Of a DNA stretch of 64,000 bases, positions 10,462 to 21,900 are shown in pieces (the first letter of the stretch is position 1; each line of letters opens with the position of its first letter). A program made the position numbers and the translations under genes. The notes under the pieces were generated by a model. The model made no database searches and was not told the origin of the DNA. It saw only the letters and a list, made by a program, of their open reading frames with translations. Origin of the DNA: Ricordea florida (taxonomy: Eukaryota; Cnidaria; Anthozoa; Corallimorpharia; Ricordeidae); the NCBI GenBank assembly GCA_949710005.1, contig OX453279.1, positions 18,526,514-18,590,513 of the forward strand, in the 5' to 3' direction.

Positions 10462-11034
10462 GGTGTAGATCCAATTTTTTCTTTCAACAGACCATTCTAC
10501 TCTCTTGGGTTTCTATCCACAACCTCTGTAATGAAATGGCATGCCTGTAAAAGATAAGTACAGCAAAATATTTGAGTCTGCCCTACCACGTAATTTGATT
10601 CCTCATGTTCATTCTTTTAAACATAATAGAATATTGAGAGTAACTTCCAGCAAAAAACAAAGAAGGCATACACTGTAGTCTCACAGTATTGGAGTTGTGT
10701 GGGGATTTATCCCAAAGTAATCTTAAAGTTTTCTGCTATCTGTGTGAACAGTCAAGAAAAAGCATGTTTTTTTATCACCTAGTTTTCATTGGATTGGTCA
10801 TTATGATGAAGATCTCTCATCCTAGTTTTCTCAGTCTGTACAGTTGGTAGACATTTCACTGGCATCTTATTTTAATTCATATTTCCAAACCTTAAATTAA
10901 TAACTACTGCATACCTGTAACTTGCAATACAATTAAAAAGGGAAGATAGTAGTAACATTTCTAGTTACATACATTTTTAGTTTCCATGTGCAAATTTTGA
11001 CAAAGTGCATTGGTATGTACCTGCATTTCTATAC

Positions 11035-11121
11035 CTGATGTGATACAACTTGTAGCCTCTCTAAACGCAAGTCTCATATCAAGGAGCATCTCCGTGTAAA
11101 GATGTGTGAGAATTTGGTCCG
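11035..11121 (-). CDS. Internal exon on the Ulp1 strand
   Basis: An 87-nt exon bounded by TTCTCAG| and |GTATAG, encoding ADQILTHLYTEM and a following helical segment. It takes one base from the exon at 12597-12808 to complete its first codon, so the two exons are in phase. Function not recognised. Probably part of the same transcript as the protease. Confidence 0.45.
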
Positions 11122-11414
11122 CTGAGAAGATAAATGAATTGTAATAAAAATTAAAAAAGCACAGATTGAAAAATAAACCTAACTTGTGCAGATCTTTCAT
11201 TACTAACAGGACCACTGCTCAAGAAAGAAGTCCTGATATGAATAATAAACTGCACAACTGAATACAACTGGTCTCACTTCTGTTGGGAGAGATATAGTCT
11301 CCTCTGGCCACCCTAAAAAAATGTACCCCACTTCACACTTTTTGGCCTAGAACAATGTCACACTACATTGTACTAGTATTTTTAGCTTTTTACTTTTTAC
11401 TTTTTAACGTGTAC

Positions 11415-11473
11415 ATTGTTCCACTCTGAAGAAGGCCGAAGGCCGAAACGTCGGATTAAAAGTCGGAACAGTT
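11415..11473 (+). ncRNA. Hammerhead-ribozyme-like motif 1
   Basis: The core CTGAAGA (11426-11432), stem II AGGCC-GAA-GGCC, GAAAC (11445-11449) and GTC (11450-11452) match the conserved hammerhead order with a minimal stem III, as known from Penelope-like retroelements. GTTCC upstream and GGAAC downstream could close stem I, with an internal loop. Self-cleavage is inferred. Confidence 0.5.
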
Positions 11474-11717
11474 AGAAGTTTGCTTCATGACGCCTCATTT
11501 TACACTTAACTAAAATTCACATTGAAGCACGGTATCTCTTTTGATCCTTCTACTGGAAGTCATCATTGGGCAAACCATATTATTCTGCCTATATATATAT
11601 ACATATATACATATATACATACAGTATGTATATAGAGTTGTGTGGAAAAGATTTGCCAACGATGACGCTAGTGAGAAGGATCCCAAAGGATATGCGACGC
11701 TTGCACTCGGTGGATTT

Positions 11718-12207
11718 AGTTGGAATGAAAGAGGAACAGCGAACTTCTCACATGAGCTCCGTACAATTACACGCGTTCAGGGACCTCATTTAGGGATTTT
11801 GTTACAATCTAATTGTATTTTATTCAAAGGCCCTTTTTCTGGATCCTGCTACCTTGTTTTTGTTGCGTCAGAAAGCGCTTTTGTTCAGGGGCCCTGTCTT
11901 GGGATCTTGTTGTTTTTTGTATCTAAAAACATATTACGTAATGCCTTAGAGCCTTGTATTACAAATTAGTCCCTATTCATTAGGTTTTTTATTAGATGTT
12001 AGTTTTTAAATTTTTATTGTTTGTAATTTTCTTTTTTCTTTCCTTATTGTTTGTAATTTTACCTCTTCATATAAAAGAGACCAATTTTTATTTCAAGTAT
12101 TTTCAATCTTTTTAAGAACACACTGTACTGAAGAAGCCTGAATGGGCAAAACGTTTACAGTATTAAACCTCATGTGAGAAGTTCGCTGTTCCTCCTTCAT
12201 TCCAACT
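11718..12207. mobile_element. Inverted-repeat-bounded element, probably a Penelope-like fragment
   Basis: The 39-bp arms 11718-11756 and 12169-12207 are reverse complements with about one mismatch (core AGGAACAGCGAACTTCTCAC). The interior has no conserved ORF, T-rich stretches and a second hammerhead-like motif next to the right arm. TA microsatellites flank both sides (11590-11635 and 12208-12226). The Penelope assignment is inference from the ribozyme. Confidence 0.5.
12122..12161 (+). ncRNA. Hammerhead-ribozyme-like motif 2, core mutated
   Basis: Stem I ACTGTA (12122-12127) pairs perfectly with TACAGT (12156-12161). Between them are CTGAAGA, a GCC/GGC stem II, and AAAACGTTT where GAAACGTT is expected. 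The G12 position is A, so cleavage is probably lost. Confidence 0.5.
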
Positions 12208-12243
12208 ATATATATATATATATATAGTTGATGCAGGAGAAAA

Positions 12244-12302
12244 AACACACAAACAAACTACAGGTTTATCCCTGGGATAAACCTGTAGTTTGTTTGTGTG
12301 TT
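12244..12302. repeat. Perfect 29-bp inverted repeat with 1-nt centre
   Basis: The arms 12244-12272 and 12274-12302 are exact reverse complements around a single T; a weaker match extends outward to about 12226 and 12320. It could extrude as a cruciform or mark a head-to-head junction of two element ends. Confidence 0.85.
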
Positions 12303-12596
12303 GTTTCCCCCGCAACAACTACTTCGCTCTACGTTCACGTATTGAGCACTGTTTTACGATTAATCAACTTTTACACTTTATATATATATATACAATTCGT
12401 CATCTGTTTCTACTTCTACATGTAGATGAGGGTTGAAGTCATCACATATTTTTTAATCCTCTTCTCGTGCATCAATTGTAGCCTACAAAATAAAACATTC
12501 CGATGGCTGTTTATATAATTCAGAAGATACACCTGAATACGTGACCCTCATGTGGAGCAGAACCTCACAAGTATTATGAAATGAAGTGTATCTCAC

Positions 12597-12808
12597 CTTG
12601 AGTGTTTCGCATTGAATGTACAGATCTTCCTTTTCTGTTATTCATGTCCAGAAGAACTCCATTTCCCTGTACCACACAACTTTTCCTCCGCATAAGTTGC
12701 ATTAAACATCTGTTCCATGCCTGGATCTCCGTGACCTCATTCCGCGTTCTGCGGGCAACAACAAAGCTTCTTGAAAGGCATTTAGCGAATGATAGAACAT
12801 CAAAAATG
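12597..12808 (-). CDS. Internal exon upstream of the Ulp1-type protease
   Basis: A 212-nt exon bounded by ATTTACAG| and CTCAAG|GTGAGA, both good consensus sites. It encodes a basic segment (FVVARRTRNEVTEIQAWNRC). It joins in phase to the exon at 11035-11121. The 1.5-kb intron between them holds the inverted-repeat element and the two hammerhead-like motifs. The 5' exon is not identified. Confidence 0.45.
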
Positions 12809-13308
12809 CTGTAAATACGTAAACTTTGATAAACTCTGGGATATAAATTTGATGGATGTAAAATAACTATTTCCGTAAAGAACTCCATGAAAAAATCTCT
12901 CACTTCTCACTTCCAATATGGCGTCGTGTGTGTTGCAGCATCTTCTCGGATCTATCTTTTAATTGGCGCATAGAACAATGGCCAAACTTGGCGGAGAGAC
13001 GGAAAATAGGGGCTTGGGAAAGAAGCATACAACAAAATGCGTTTTTTGGACTTTTTTCTTTGCTTTTTAAGCGTTTTTTGATATCACCCAATCAGATGCC
13101 TCGATTTAATCAAAATTAAAAATTAATAATTCGCACCTTTTAATGACTTTAGCCGTTGACTTGCCTACCTCTTAGCTGGACCATTACTTAATGTGAATAC
13201 CTTACCTTTCTGATAAGTTAATGAAGATGGTGAATTTTAAGCACGGTAATGAAATGTGAAGGTGAGTTAATCAACATGACACGAGCATGGGACAAAGGAA
13301 AATTTATG

Positions 13309-13381
13309 AGTCCCCGACAGGAATCGAACCCATGACCTCCCGAACACCGGGTGGGCGCTCTATCCACTGAGCTACGAGAAC
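13309..13381 (-). repeat. tRNA-like sequence (Thr GGT-type), probably a SINE head
   Basis: 73 nt fold as a tRNA: the acceptor GTTCTCG pairs with CGGGGAC, the D arm is GCTC/GAGC and the T arm contains GGTTCGATT (B box). The anticodon loop CCGGTGT gives GGT, but the anticodon stem is broken and position 33 is C. The stem extends 4 bp beyond the acceptor (ATGA/TCAT). These faults favour a tRNA-derived repeat over a working tRNA. Confidence 0.6.
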
Positions 13382-13507
13382 TCATGGAGAGCAAGGTAAT
13401 TTAACTGAGTTCATATATGACAGGTGTCCTGCATACTGCTAGGATCAACGCCTGGAAGTCATTTTGCAATATATACAGCTGTTTTTGCAGTTTGCTTGGA
13501 ACATTCC

Positions 13508-13647
13508 TGTAATGTTCTCACCTAGCATACACACGTGTGAATGTTAGCATGTTATAAAAACCTAGCGTGTGGAAAAAAGTTGCTTGTAGATTGCAAGATG
13601 GAGAGAACATAAAAAAATCTGAAGAGTTTAGAACCCAGAACGTTACA
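13508..13647 (+). repeat. 5' LTR of the Ty3/gypsy element
   Basis: 140 bp, TGTAAT to GTTACA, followed by TTGGTGACAAGG, a plausible primer-binding region starting with TGG. It pairs with the 3' LTR at 27315-27454. Confidence 0.85.
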
Positions 13648-13839
13648 TTGGTGACAAGGATGGCGGCCTAATTAAGGTTACAGGAATTTGACAAAGATGG
13701 CGACCTGGCTTCTAAAGGAATAAGGTGGCCAAGGTGGACTACCTTACTGGAAGATAATTTCAAGTGTTTTGAAATTACAGATCCTGAGAAGAAGGTTAAA
13801 GCGCTTTGAATCTATCGAGGCGAACGAATTTGAGACCTA

Positions 13840-14456
13840 GTGGACAGCCTGCCAGATACTGTAACAGAAGGAAATGTATTCGCCAAAACATTTTCCAAGT
13901 TAAACGGTTTCTTCTTACTGAAGAAGAACACGGACGTCCTTGTGGCAAGATTTTGCAAAATGCGCCAGAAAGACGATGAATTGATTATGAAATACTATGT
14001 TCACCTTCGACAAGAAGCCTCAAAATGTGAGTTTCACGACACCGATTTGGAAATAGACACCTCCAAGAAACCGTATTGAACCGGCAGCTTGTGAAAGAAT
14101 CTGTTAGGGACAAGTACAGCCTGCAAAGATTTCTCGAAGAGACACAAATAGAAGTAGAGGCTAAGATAGACGAGTTGAATCTCCAAACAGAAAGAGTATT
14201 AATACCAAATGATGTCAGTCTGAACAAAGTCCGACCGGGAAAACACTTCAGCAGATCCAAATATGTAAATCGTCCTTTCTTTTCACCCAGAAGAAAAGTT
14301 CCAAGTGACAAAAGAAGTGTTACTCGCCCCTGTGGAAGGTGTGGAAGAGAGTACGAGCCAGAAGAATCGCTGGAATTCGGTAAAACATGTCGAAAATGTT
14401 GTAAGAAAAATCACTTTCAGCGCTTCTGTAAAAGCAGCAAAAACTGTGCAAGATGA
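13840..14456 (+). pseudogene. Gypsy gag remnant
   Basis: Two successive frames (13840-14079 and 14076-14456) give a gag-like helical region (KYYVHLRQEASKCEF) and a nucleocapsid end with a Cys/His knuckle-like cluster (CGRCGREYEPEE ... CRKCCKKNH). A frameshift near 14076 separates them. It would have formed the retrotransposon capsid. Confidence 0.65.
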
Positions 14457-14509
14457 TTTAAATGATGAGTACGTGATGGACAAATAAGACGGCTGAAAGT
14501 ACGACATCT

Positions 14510-14745
14510 TTGAAGTTTCTCTTAAATGACGTTAAAGTCCAGATGGCCATTGATTCGGGAGCAGGTGCTAATGTCATGGATGAGGAAAGATTCCAGAAGA
14601 TTCGGGAGAGGTCCAAAAAAAAACTAATCCTAGAGAAATGCAAGGTCAAGCTCTATAGCTACGGCAGTAAAGTTCCTGTTCCCATCGTTGGAAAATTTGA
14701 AGCAGTGGTACAGGCCAATGGGAAAGTGATTGCCGCTACCTTCAA
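14510..14745 (+). pseudogene. Gypsy aspartic protease remnant
   Basis: Contains the active-site context MAIDSGAGANVMDEE, with the Asp-Ser-Gly triad of retropepsins, and a beta-rich continuation (KLYSYGSKVPVPIVGKFEA). It runs without a stop into a THAP domain at about 14746, so the frame to 14935 is a chimera of two elements. The remainder of pol is absent. Confidence 0.7.
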
Positions 14746-16099
14746 CATGACGAGCAATGCGTCTTCCGTTCCTTTGTGTAATCAGAAAGGCGTGATATCT
14801 TCAACAGGAGAGAAAGTGTCGTTTTTTGGGTTTCCAAAATCGCCCATAAGGAGAAAAGAATGGACTTATGCGATCCGCCGATACGAAAGTATGTTCCCTG
14901 CATTTCAGACGAGAAGACCTCAGGAAATCTTTTAACAGGCGAAATTACGTTGCAGCAGGCGGCTTGCCGTCAAAATTTGCTTGGGCTGTTCCTTCCCCAA
15001 GAAAAAGAAAAGCACCTATGGAAAGGTCTTCGTCAGTAAGCTCCTTGCCTTCAAAGAAAGAGTTGTCTACACCGGAAGCAAGTTCAGCCAATATGGATAC
15101 TGCCTTTCATGCTGAAACTGTGGTTGTAGAGTCTCCATGCGAAGAAGAGGCATCCTCTAGTCTCAGTGAATCAAACGAGCCTCCCTCAACCGATCAAATG
15201 AAGTGAATTGAGGACCTTGAGGCGCAGCTTTTACAAGTTCAACAGGAGCTGACAAGCCTTTGGCTGGAAAATCTTGATCTGAAGAAAAAGCTTGCTGAAA
15301 GGGACAGCCAACTGGAGGCAATGTCTTCTTGTCAATTTTCTCTTGATCGCTTCAAATCGGATTCGGACATCAGCTTTTACACGGGCCTTCCAAATTATTA
15401 TACTTTCATGACCGTTTATGAATATTTGACTCCTGGAGAGAATTGTGAAAATATTCGCCCTCGAAGCAGCTTGGACGTGCCAGAGGACTTTTACAACTCA
15501 GACAGCTCCGATGAGGAAGAAAAGATGACGCCGAAAACTCCGGCCAGTAGAGGAATTTTTTATTGTTTTATGTCGCTTGAGAAAGGGGTTTTCTGAGCGA
15601 CATCTTGCCAACCTATATGGTGTGGCACAATCAACTGTCAGCGGATTGTTTATACCATGGATAAATTTCATGTATTTGAAATTTGGCCAAGTTTGCATTT
15701 GGCCATCTAAGGCAATTATACAACAAACTATGCCTGCTGATTTTAGGGAAAAATTCCCCTCAAACATAGTAATATTACACTGCACACTCCCAGGTATTCG
15801 AAGAGGGTGATTCAGTGATGGCTGACAAAGGATTTCAAATTCAAGACATTTTGCCCCTGGGTGTTAACTTAAACATCCCACCATTTCTTGGAGGCAACAG
15901 CCAAATGTCAGCAGGGGATGTGGTCAGAACACAGCAAATTGCAAGTGTGACGATTCATGTGGAAAGGGCAATCAACAAAATTAAAAATTTTCGGATTTGG
16001 GAGGGAGTTGTACCTTTAAGTTTATTTGGAGTTGTAAACCAGATGTGGAGTGTTTGTGCATTCTTTTGCAATGTTCAGGATCCACTTATATCTAGATAG
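14746..16099 (+). pseudogene. THAP-DDE transposase remnant, copy 2, with internal deletion
   Basis: It starts with a THAP zinc-finger pattern (VPLCNQKGV, then a one-base frameshift to KVCSLHF about 14890), a Ser-rich linker, a coiled coil (15190-15310), the SDSDISFYTGLPNYYTF segment, an HTH-like region with WINFMYLKFG, then VMADKGFQIQD (second Asp, about 15820) and IHVERAINKIKNF (Glu, about 15955). The stretch that should carry the first catalytic Asp is deleted near 15780. It is inserted in the gypsy protease. Same family as the 3998-5188 copy. Confidence 0.75.
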
Positions 16100-16203
16100 A
16101 TATAATATATTTTAGAAGATTTTTTTTTCTTGAAATTGACAAGCGTTTGCTAGACTGGTGAAGATATTTCAATATTCTAGTTTGTTTTCTTAGTTTTCAT
16201 TTT

Positions 16204-16567
16204 TACCTCATGGTATGTAATTCATACCATGAGGTATAGTGATGGATGGATTTGTCACTCCATTCCCGTTAGACAATTAATTTATGCATTAAATCTGCAT
16301 TAAATGTAAATTAAACAGGTTCTCCCCTATCTCCCCTACTAGGTTTGGTTTTGTCCACAAAGTCGTGCTATTGTTTTACGTTTACATATGTGGGGGGAGG
16401 GGGTGAGACAAAGCGGCAAAACATGTTTACAAAATGGCGTCAGTTGTGTCGAGCTCGACGTAAAGATTGTCAAGGTGGGTTTTCGTTCCTTTTGCTCCAT
16501 CTTTGATCAAAATACACTAACAGGAAATGTGTTCAAGAATGCTCGAGGGGAAAGAAATGGGTTTTAA
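16204..16567 (+). repeat. Tandem repeat unit 1, left part (split by the DNA transposon)
   Basis: Begins with a palindrome, TACCTCATGGTATG plus a 5-nt loop plus its reverse complement (16204-16236). It is about 90% identical by eye to 23407-23790. The rest of this unit resumes at 23234 after the inserted transposon. No ORF. Contains a GGGGGGAGGGGGTGAG run and ACAAAATGGCGTC. Confidence 0.85.
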
Positions 16568-16656
16568 ACACGTGGGCGCGCTATAAAAGGCGGCTTCCCT
16601 GGGAAGCCCATGTCGCATTTGCCAATCAACTTGGATGAGTGCAGATCAAATCCAAT

Positions 16657-17696
16657 ATGGCGGGAGATTCGAACACAAGGAAGGTAAGCTAAGTTGAGAG
16701 ATGCGTGCCACGTTCTGCTTTTTTTTAGATGATATACTTAAGTGTGAAATATAATAAAAAAACCATTCCATGAAGGTTACTCTGCTACTCGATGAGTCAC
16801 TAATGGAAGAATTACGAGGTTGGTTAACAGTCAACAACGGAGAGATAGTCAAGATCGAAAAGCCACGGAAGAAAAATATATCTACTCCAGGTAAAAGGCT
16901 ATGATCTCATCACCTTTGAATGTGCTCATAAAATATACTACCACTTAAGTTTATTGTGTGATTTCTTTTGTTTTCTTCGTTTTGCAATATCACGTCGCTG
17001 CTGGCTTTTGATAACCGCTAGAGCGTAACTCATAATTATTTATCACTAGTCTGCTGGTACACTCACCTGCCCTTTTCATTTGCCCGTAACAAAGTCAGAG
17101 ATACATGATGATTTTTTTTTGGATCAATCCACTGAGATTTTACTTTCAATTTTCCTACAAAATAAATTCAAGTGATTTGTCTACTTGTTCGAGCCCTTTG
17201 CACACTTGCTAAAAATATTTTGGTGCCATATTCAACTGCTCCGATAATGCTTCAACATTTTTTGTAACGCAAGTTTTTTTCTTTAGACACCCAAGAAAGC
17301 AAAGTTGAGGAAGATACACCACAAACTTTTCATGAGCACCAGCTTGAAGTTGTATCCGCTGAAAACAGTGACCACCCTGTGAATTCTCCGTTTTGTGTAT
17401 ATTGCCGAAATGCGCCTTGTGTTGTATTGAGCGAAAATCTTCCAGCCCGACTTCGAGCCTACGGCCAACCGCGACTAACTAATCACGTTAAAAGAAAGGG
17501 CGATTACAAGGCGTATTTCACTATCCTTAAGAAGAAAGGCCTATGGCGCGATGCAGTTTACTTGCAAAGAAAGGAAGCACTAGGTTGCTACATCGAGGAT
17601 GTACGCGAAGTTATGCCAGTCTGCATCGTGGAAGATGTCAGGAAAAGATGGCAAAATCCTGACGGGGTGCCGTATTGCGGTCATCGCAGGTCATAG
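16657..17696 (+). CDS. Passenger gene: 3 exons, 183 aa, P2X7-ballast-like C-terminus
   Basis: Exons 16657-16683, 16776-16890 and 17287-17696 have GT/AG borders (AAG|GTAAGC, CATGAAG|, CAG|GTAAAA, CTTTAG|) and sum to 552 nt, exactly 184 codons with the stop. The N-terminus is acidic. The C-terminal 100 residues hold CVYCRNAPC (84-92), GDYKAYFTILKKKGLWRD and MPVCIVEDVRKRWQNPDG ending in CGH. This resembles the cytoplasmic zinc-binding ballast domain of the P2X7 receptor, where a conserved Cys-Val-x-x-(V)R and a Pro-x-x-x-G motif recur. There is no receptor part. An AATAAA lies at about 17709. It runs convergent with the transposase in the same transposon. The homology is by eye and needs a profile search. 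Confidence 0.6.
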
Positions 17697-17699
17697 GAA

Positions 17700-18912
17700 A
17701 TTATAACCTAATAAAAAGATATAATTTTCACAAGCTGTCTATTGTTTGGTCAGTTGCCATCTGGGAGAGTAAGAGGAAGGATGGGGGTTGTTGATAAGTA
17801 AAAGTGAAGACAACACCAATAGTACAAGCAATGAATGCATTTTTTCTTTTATTGACATGACAAATATGATCGTAAAGGAAAAAAACCTGCTGTAGATAAC
17901 AGATGCCAAGAGCCTCCTGCAGCCTGTGGCTTCTCCTGCATGTGGTGTGGTGGTTTGCTTGCTTGCAGCTCACTATGGAAAGAAATGAGGTCAAAATAGT
18001 GGAGATGGATTATTCCAATTTGCCTCATTAGTTTATGTAAAGCTTCCATAACTTTATGTTCTTGTACCATTTACAAGTAAACTTGCATAATTTAAACAAG
18101 ACACTGCAGCTTTGAGGAGATTCTCACGGCTGTGTCAAATATGTGATGAAAGTTACGGATTACGGTATCTATTATTGCAAAGAATCAGACAGGAGTTTAG
18201 CTATATTATACGCTTTGTCTAAAAAACCAACAACAAAACTTAGCTTATCAGGCTTTTGTTCCCATCATGTCAACATTTCGATCCATCTGATGGCATGCTG
18301 CCACCTCTGGCAAGTCAAATCTGCACAAGTAAAACGCCTCTGGCACCCAAGGTATAGCACATTGCACAATCTGTTCAATTTTGCATACAATGTAACCTAA
18401 AAAGTATGATAACAGTAAATGTACCCTAACTTGAAAAAATATTTCAAATACCATACACAATGTACCCGATGAACCTGTACAACTATGTAGGCTGTACATC
18501 TAACATAAGCTCTACAGGATAGAATATAGTACAAATATGTAGTTTGAAGGCCATTGACTTTTACATGTGTGGTGGCTCCTAAAGGAGCCGTTTGTTTGTT
18601 CACAGAGCAATTAAACCAGGCAGAACTTGATTGGCAATAAAGGTGCAAATTAAAGCAACTGTCACGGTCACTGAAAAAATAAAAAAATAAAATAAAATCA
18701 GTACAGTAATATTAAAAAAAAGAGCAAGGCTGTACAGTTTACAATGATCAATTTCACATAAACTATTCCAGTGAAATCAATCTACTTCAACAAAAAAAGG
18801 TAGTTCCATTCAATGCACAGGGGTGATGCTGGCATGAATTACTCGAAGATCATATTTTCAAATTCTAATCAGGCCCAACGGGGCAAATCTCAAACAGGTG
18901 AAACAAACCAGC
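17700..18912. other. Non-coding centre of the TTAA transposon
   Basis: Lies between the convergent stop codons of the passenger gene (17696) and transposase (18913). Short minus-strand ORFs occur, one with a plausible acceptor (TTGTGCAG at about 18325) before FDLPEVAACHQMDRNVDMMG, so an extra exon cannot be excluded. Confidence 0.4.
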
Positions 18913-21900
18913 TCAAATTGGCAGAGGGGCAGCAGATATCTTATTCTTCTCGAACAGTGCATTCCATATGGCCCCTCTGAAATGGAAAGTCTTTGGTCGT
19001 AACACTCTAGTGGGGGCCATTCTCCCTGGATGTCTTGAGTGTTGGTAGTACTGTAGGGAGTACACATCTCGACCAACATTCTCATTCTGAAATGAAACCA
19101 AAAATTATTTTTCTGCAATACCACAACGTACTAAGATTACTTATCCTCCAAATAATACACCATAAGAAATCAACACAATCATTATTAGGAGAATACTAAA
19201 TAGTTTTTAATGGTTATTAACATTCTGGGTCAATTTCCCCAATGGGTTCACCAGACATTCGCATAGCTCACATATAAAGCACTCACCCAATCTAATATGG
19301 CAAGGTTCACTCTCATTGTGTATGTCCCATCACCAAAATGAATCCTTTTAGGAGCATAGATTAAAATAACCACATGAAATGACTCAATGTAGAAGGTGTC
19401 ACGACACTGTAGGGATAATAAATATATACATCTAATTAATCTAGTGTGGACATGGTATGTACAGACCTGCCACCCCTTAGAACACACATGCATGTGCCAT
19501 CTGTTATCATAAATATTAAGAAATAAAAGCGATACATGTCATGCACTCCAAAAGTTAAGACCCCCTCCATGCAATAAGACCATATAGGATTTGTACTTTT
19601 TAACAATTGCACTAACCAGGAGGTAGTCGGTGGGGTTTTGGTAGATGGTTGTCTTGATGATGGATGTGATGTATGCTCGTACTGCTTTTGGGTCAGTCAA
19701 ACGTTTTTTGGAGCAGACGTAACCCTCCTGCTTGCACCTAGAATCCTGATGACACAAGTTGTGTTTTCCCTATGGTTAGAAGAAAACATAAATGCAAGGA
19801 AAGTTTATTAGGTAAGTAAGAAGATGCAATGTATTAATTTACATACATTTCCCTGTCTAAACAATGTTTATTATTTTTCATGTGTTTTTTAATGGAATGG
19901 TGATCTGTTGACATTCCGAGATAATCAGTTCTGTACTAAATTGACGTATTAGGGACCTGTTCTCTTTTCCAGGTGGCTTTGACTACAATACTTTCTTTTC
20001 ATTGTGTAAAGATTCAAAACCCTTGTCAGTAAAAATAATGGGAGAGGTTATTCTGTTTATTGCTCATCATTTACCTGATAATGATCCACAATGTTCAACA
20101 AGTATTGTTGAAATCCAGCAGCAGTTCCATCATTGTTCCTCATAGCCCAATAAAAATGAGTCTTGGTGGCTTTTGCTGTTTCAGATCATTCAAAAAGGTC
20201 ATTACACTATCATTTCATCAAGCATAAATTCAGTAAAGCATTTTACAACAGTAATCACTATTTGATAAATATAACACACTTCTTTTTAGTACAACTATAA
20301 AAAATGTTTATAACGACCTTTGTCAGATAGTTCAGTAAACCATTTCCCCCCCTCCTCACGGAGAGTGCCACTGCAAATTTTCTTCATCTCACGGGCTACT
20401 CCTTTTGTACCTATGAAAGGGAAGCATACCACAACTGAAAAGCACCCAGAATAATTAATGAAATTACAAGTAACAAGTTTGCGCTATGTCCCCTCTGTGA
20501 TGCAGGGGATTAAGGTAGTAAGAATGTAAGTACATGTAACATTAGTATTGCAGTCCCTTTGTCCTACACTGCAGTTTGTAAGTATCCTGGTATTGTTTGT
20601 CCAGAGAAGTGTAAGACAATGATCCATTGGATTACATATATGAAGATCTCTAAAATACTCACCATGCCATGTGTCGAAAGAATTTTTGATTCCTCTTCCC
20701 TCAAACCAATTCTTCAGTGCTTTAACACAGTCATGGGCAACCTCCATAACATTGTAACCTAGTGAGAAAGAAAAACAACAAATTATTTCAACTCGCATCT
20801 TTGACTTCCTTTCAAACAATTTACTAATATCTTGTAATAAGACACGGCATAAACGGCTGCACAACCTTGATGTTCTGTGAGATTGGTTATCATCTCCTTT
20901 GTCATGGGAACCTCTCTACTTGGGGCACTTCTCTCGTTGGCTCGGCTCCAGTTACAGACAGCAATAATTTTCTTGTTGCTGCAGACACAGGAAAATGAAA
21001 TTGATAAATCCTAGGACTGACTTGAATAGCGACCCAAACACACTCACTTTGACTACAGAGTAATATAAATAGTAAATATATACAATCTTCATTTCCCAAA
21101 TGGCAAGGAGACACCCATATCATTACCTCATAGAAATGGCAGACACTGTGGAATGCATAGCTGCCCTACTTGAGTCATGCCTAGCGTCAGTGATGATGCA
21201 CTAAACATAGGAAAAAAGCATATAGTGAATAAAGTACCAATAACTTGTTGTATTGTTAAATTACAGGTACTTACGTCACCATTTTGGCAGTAATTTGGGG
21301 TTTCCTGAACCTCCCTTCTTGCCTCAGCCATGGAATTTTGGGTGATTTTGTTGACTATTGTCATGTACCCAAAACCTTCATCCTTGTAGACTGGAAAAAA
21401 ATAGAGGTTTGCATTTCATAGGGACTGTACATACTTGCAAATCAGTGTTTTTTTCTCATCTTCTTCTAACAAGTTGTAAATGCAAACTTGTATGATTGTG
21501 TTGTATGTTATCTTACCAAGCATGGTTCAAACTGGGAAGCGTCACATTTTTGCTCCTGTTATATAAGCAGACATGCAGTGTAGACCAATAATTATCTGCC
21601 AGGTCAGTGCAGACATTTTCTAGGTAATTTATAAGGTGTATTGACATTTCAATAACTGGTGCATGTGGATAGAAGTTTGCCAGAAACAAAGATGCAAAAC
21701 CTAAAATATGTCAATGCCAACAAAAAAAGAAAACAACCTACTTGTGTCCACTGTCTTGTCCATTACTGAGCCAATACCAGCAGCCTCACCAAAGCTGCGA
21801 TACTGGCTCTCAGTTAGACCAGTGCTGGTGAATGCATGCACCATCCTACAAAAAAAAGAGCAACAGATGCATTATTACAAGCAATGATGGTTGCACCAGC

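Noticed and set aside
11580..11640. TA-rich run as a promoter
   Set aside because: It is a TATATACA microsatellite with a matching TA run on the other side of the inverted-repeat element.
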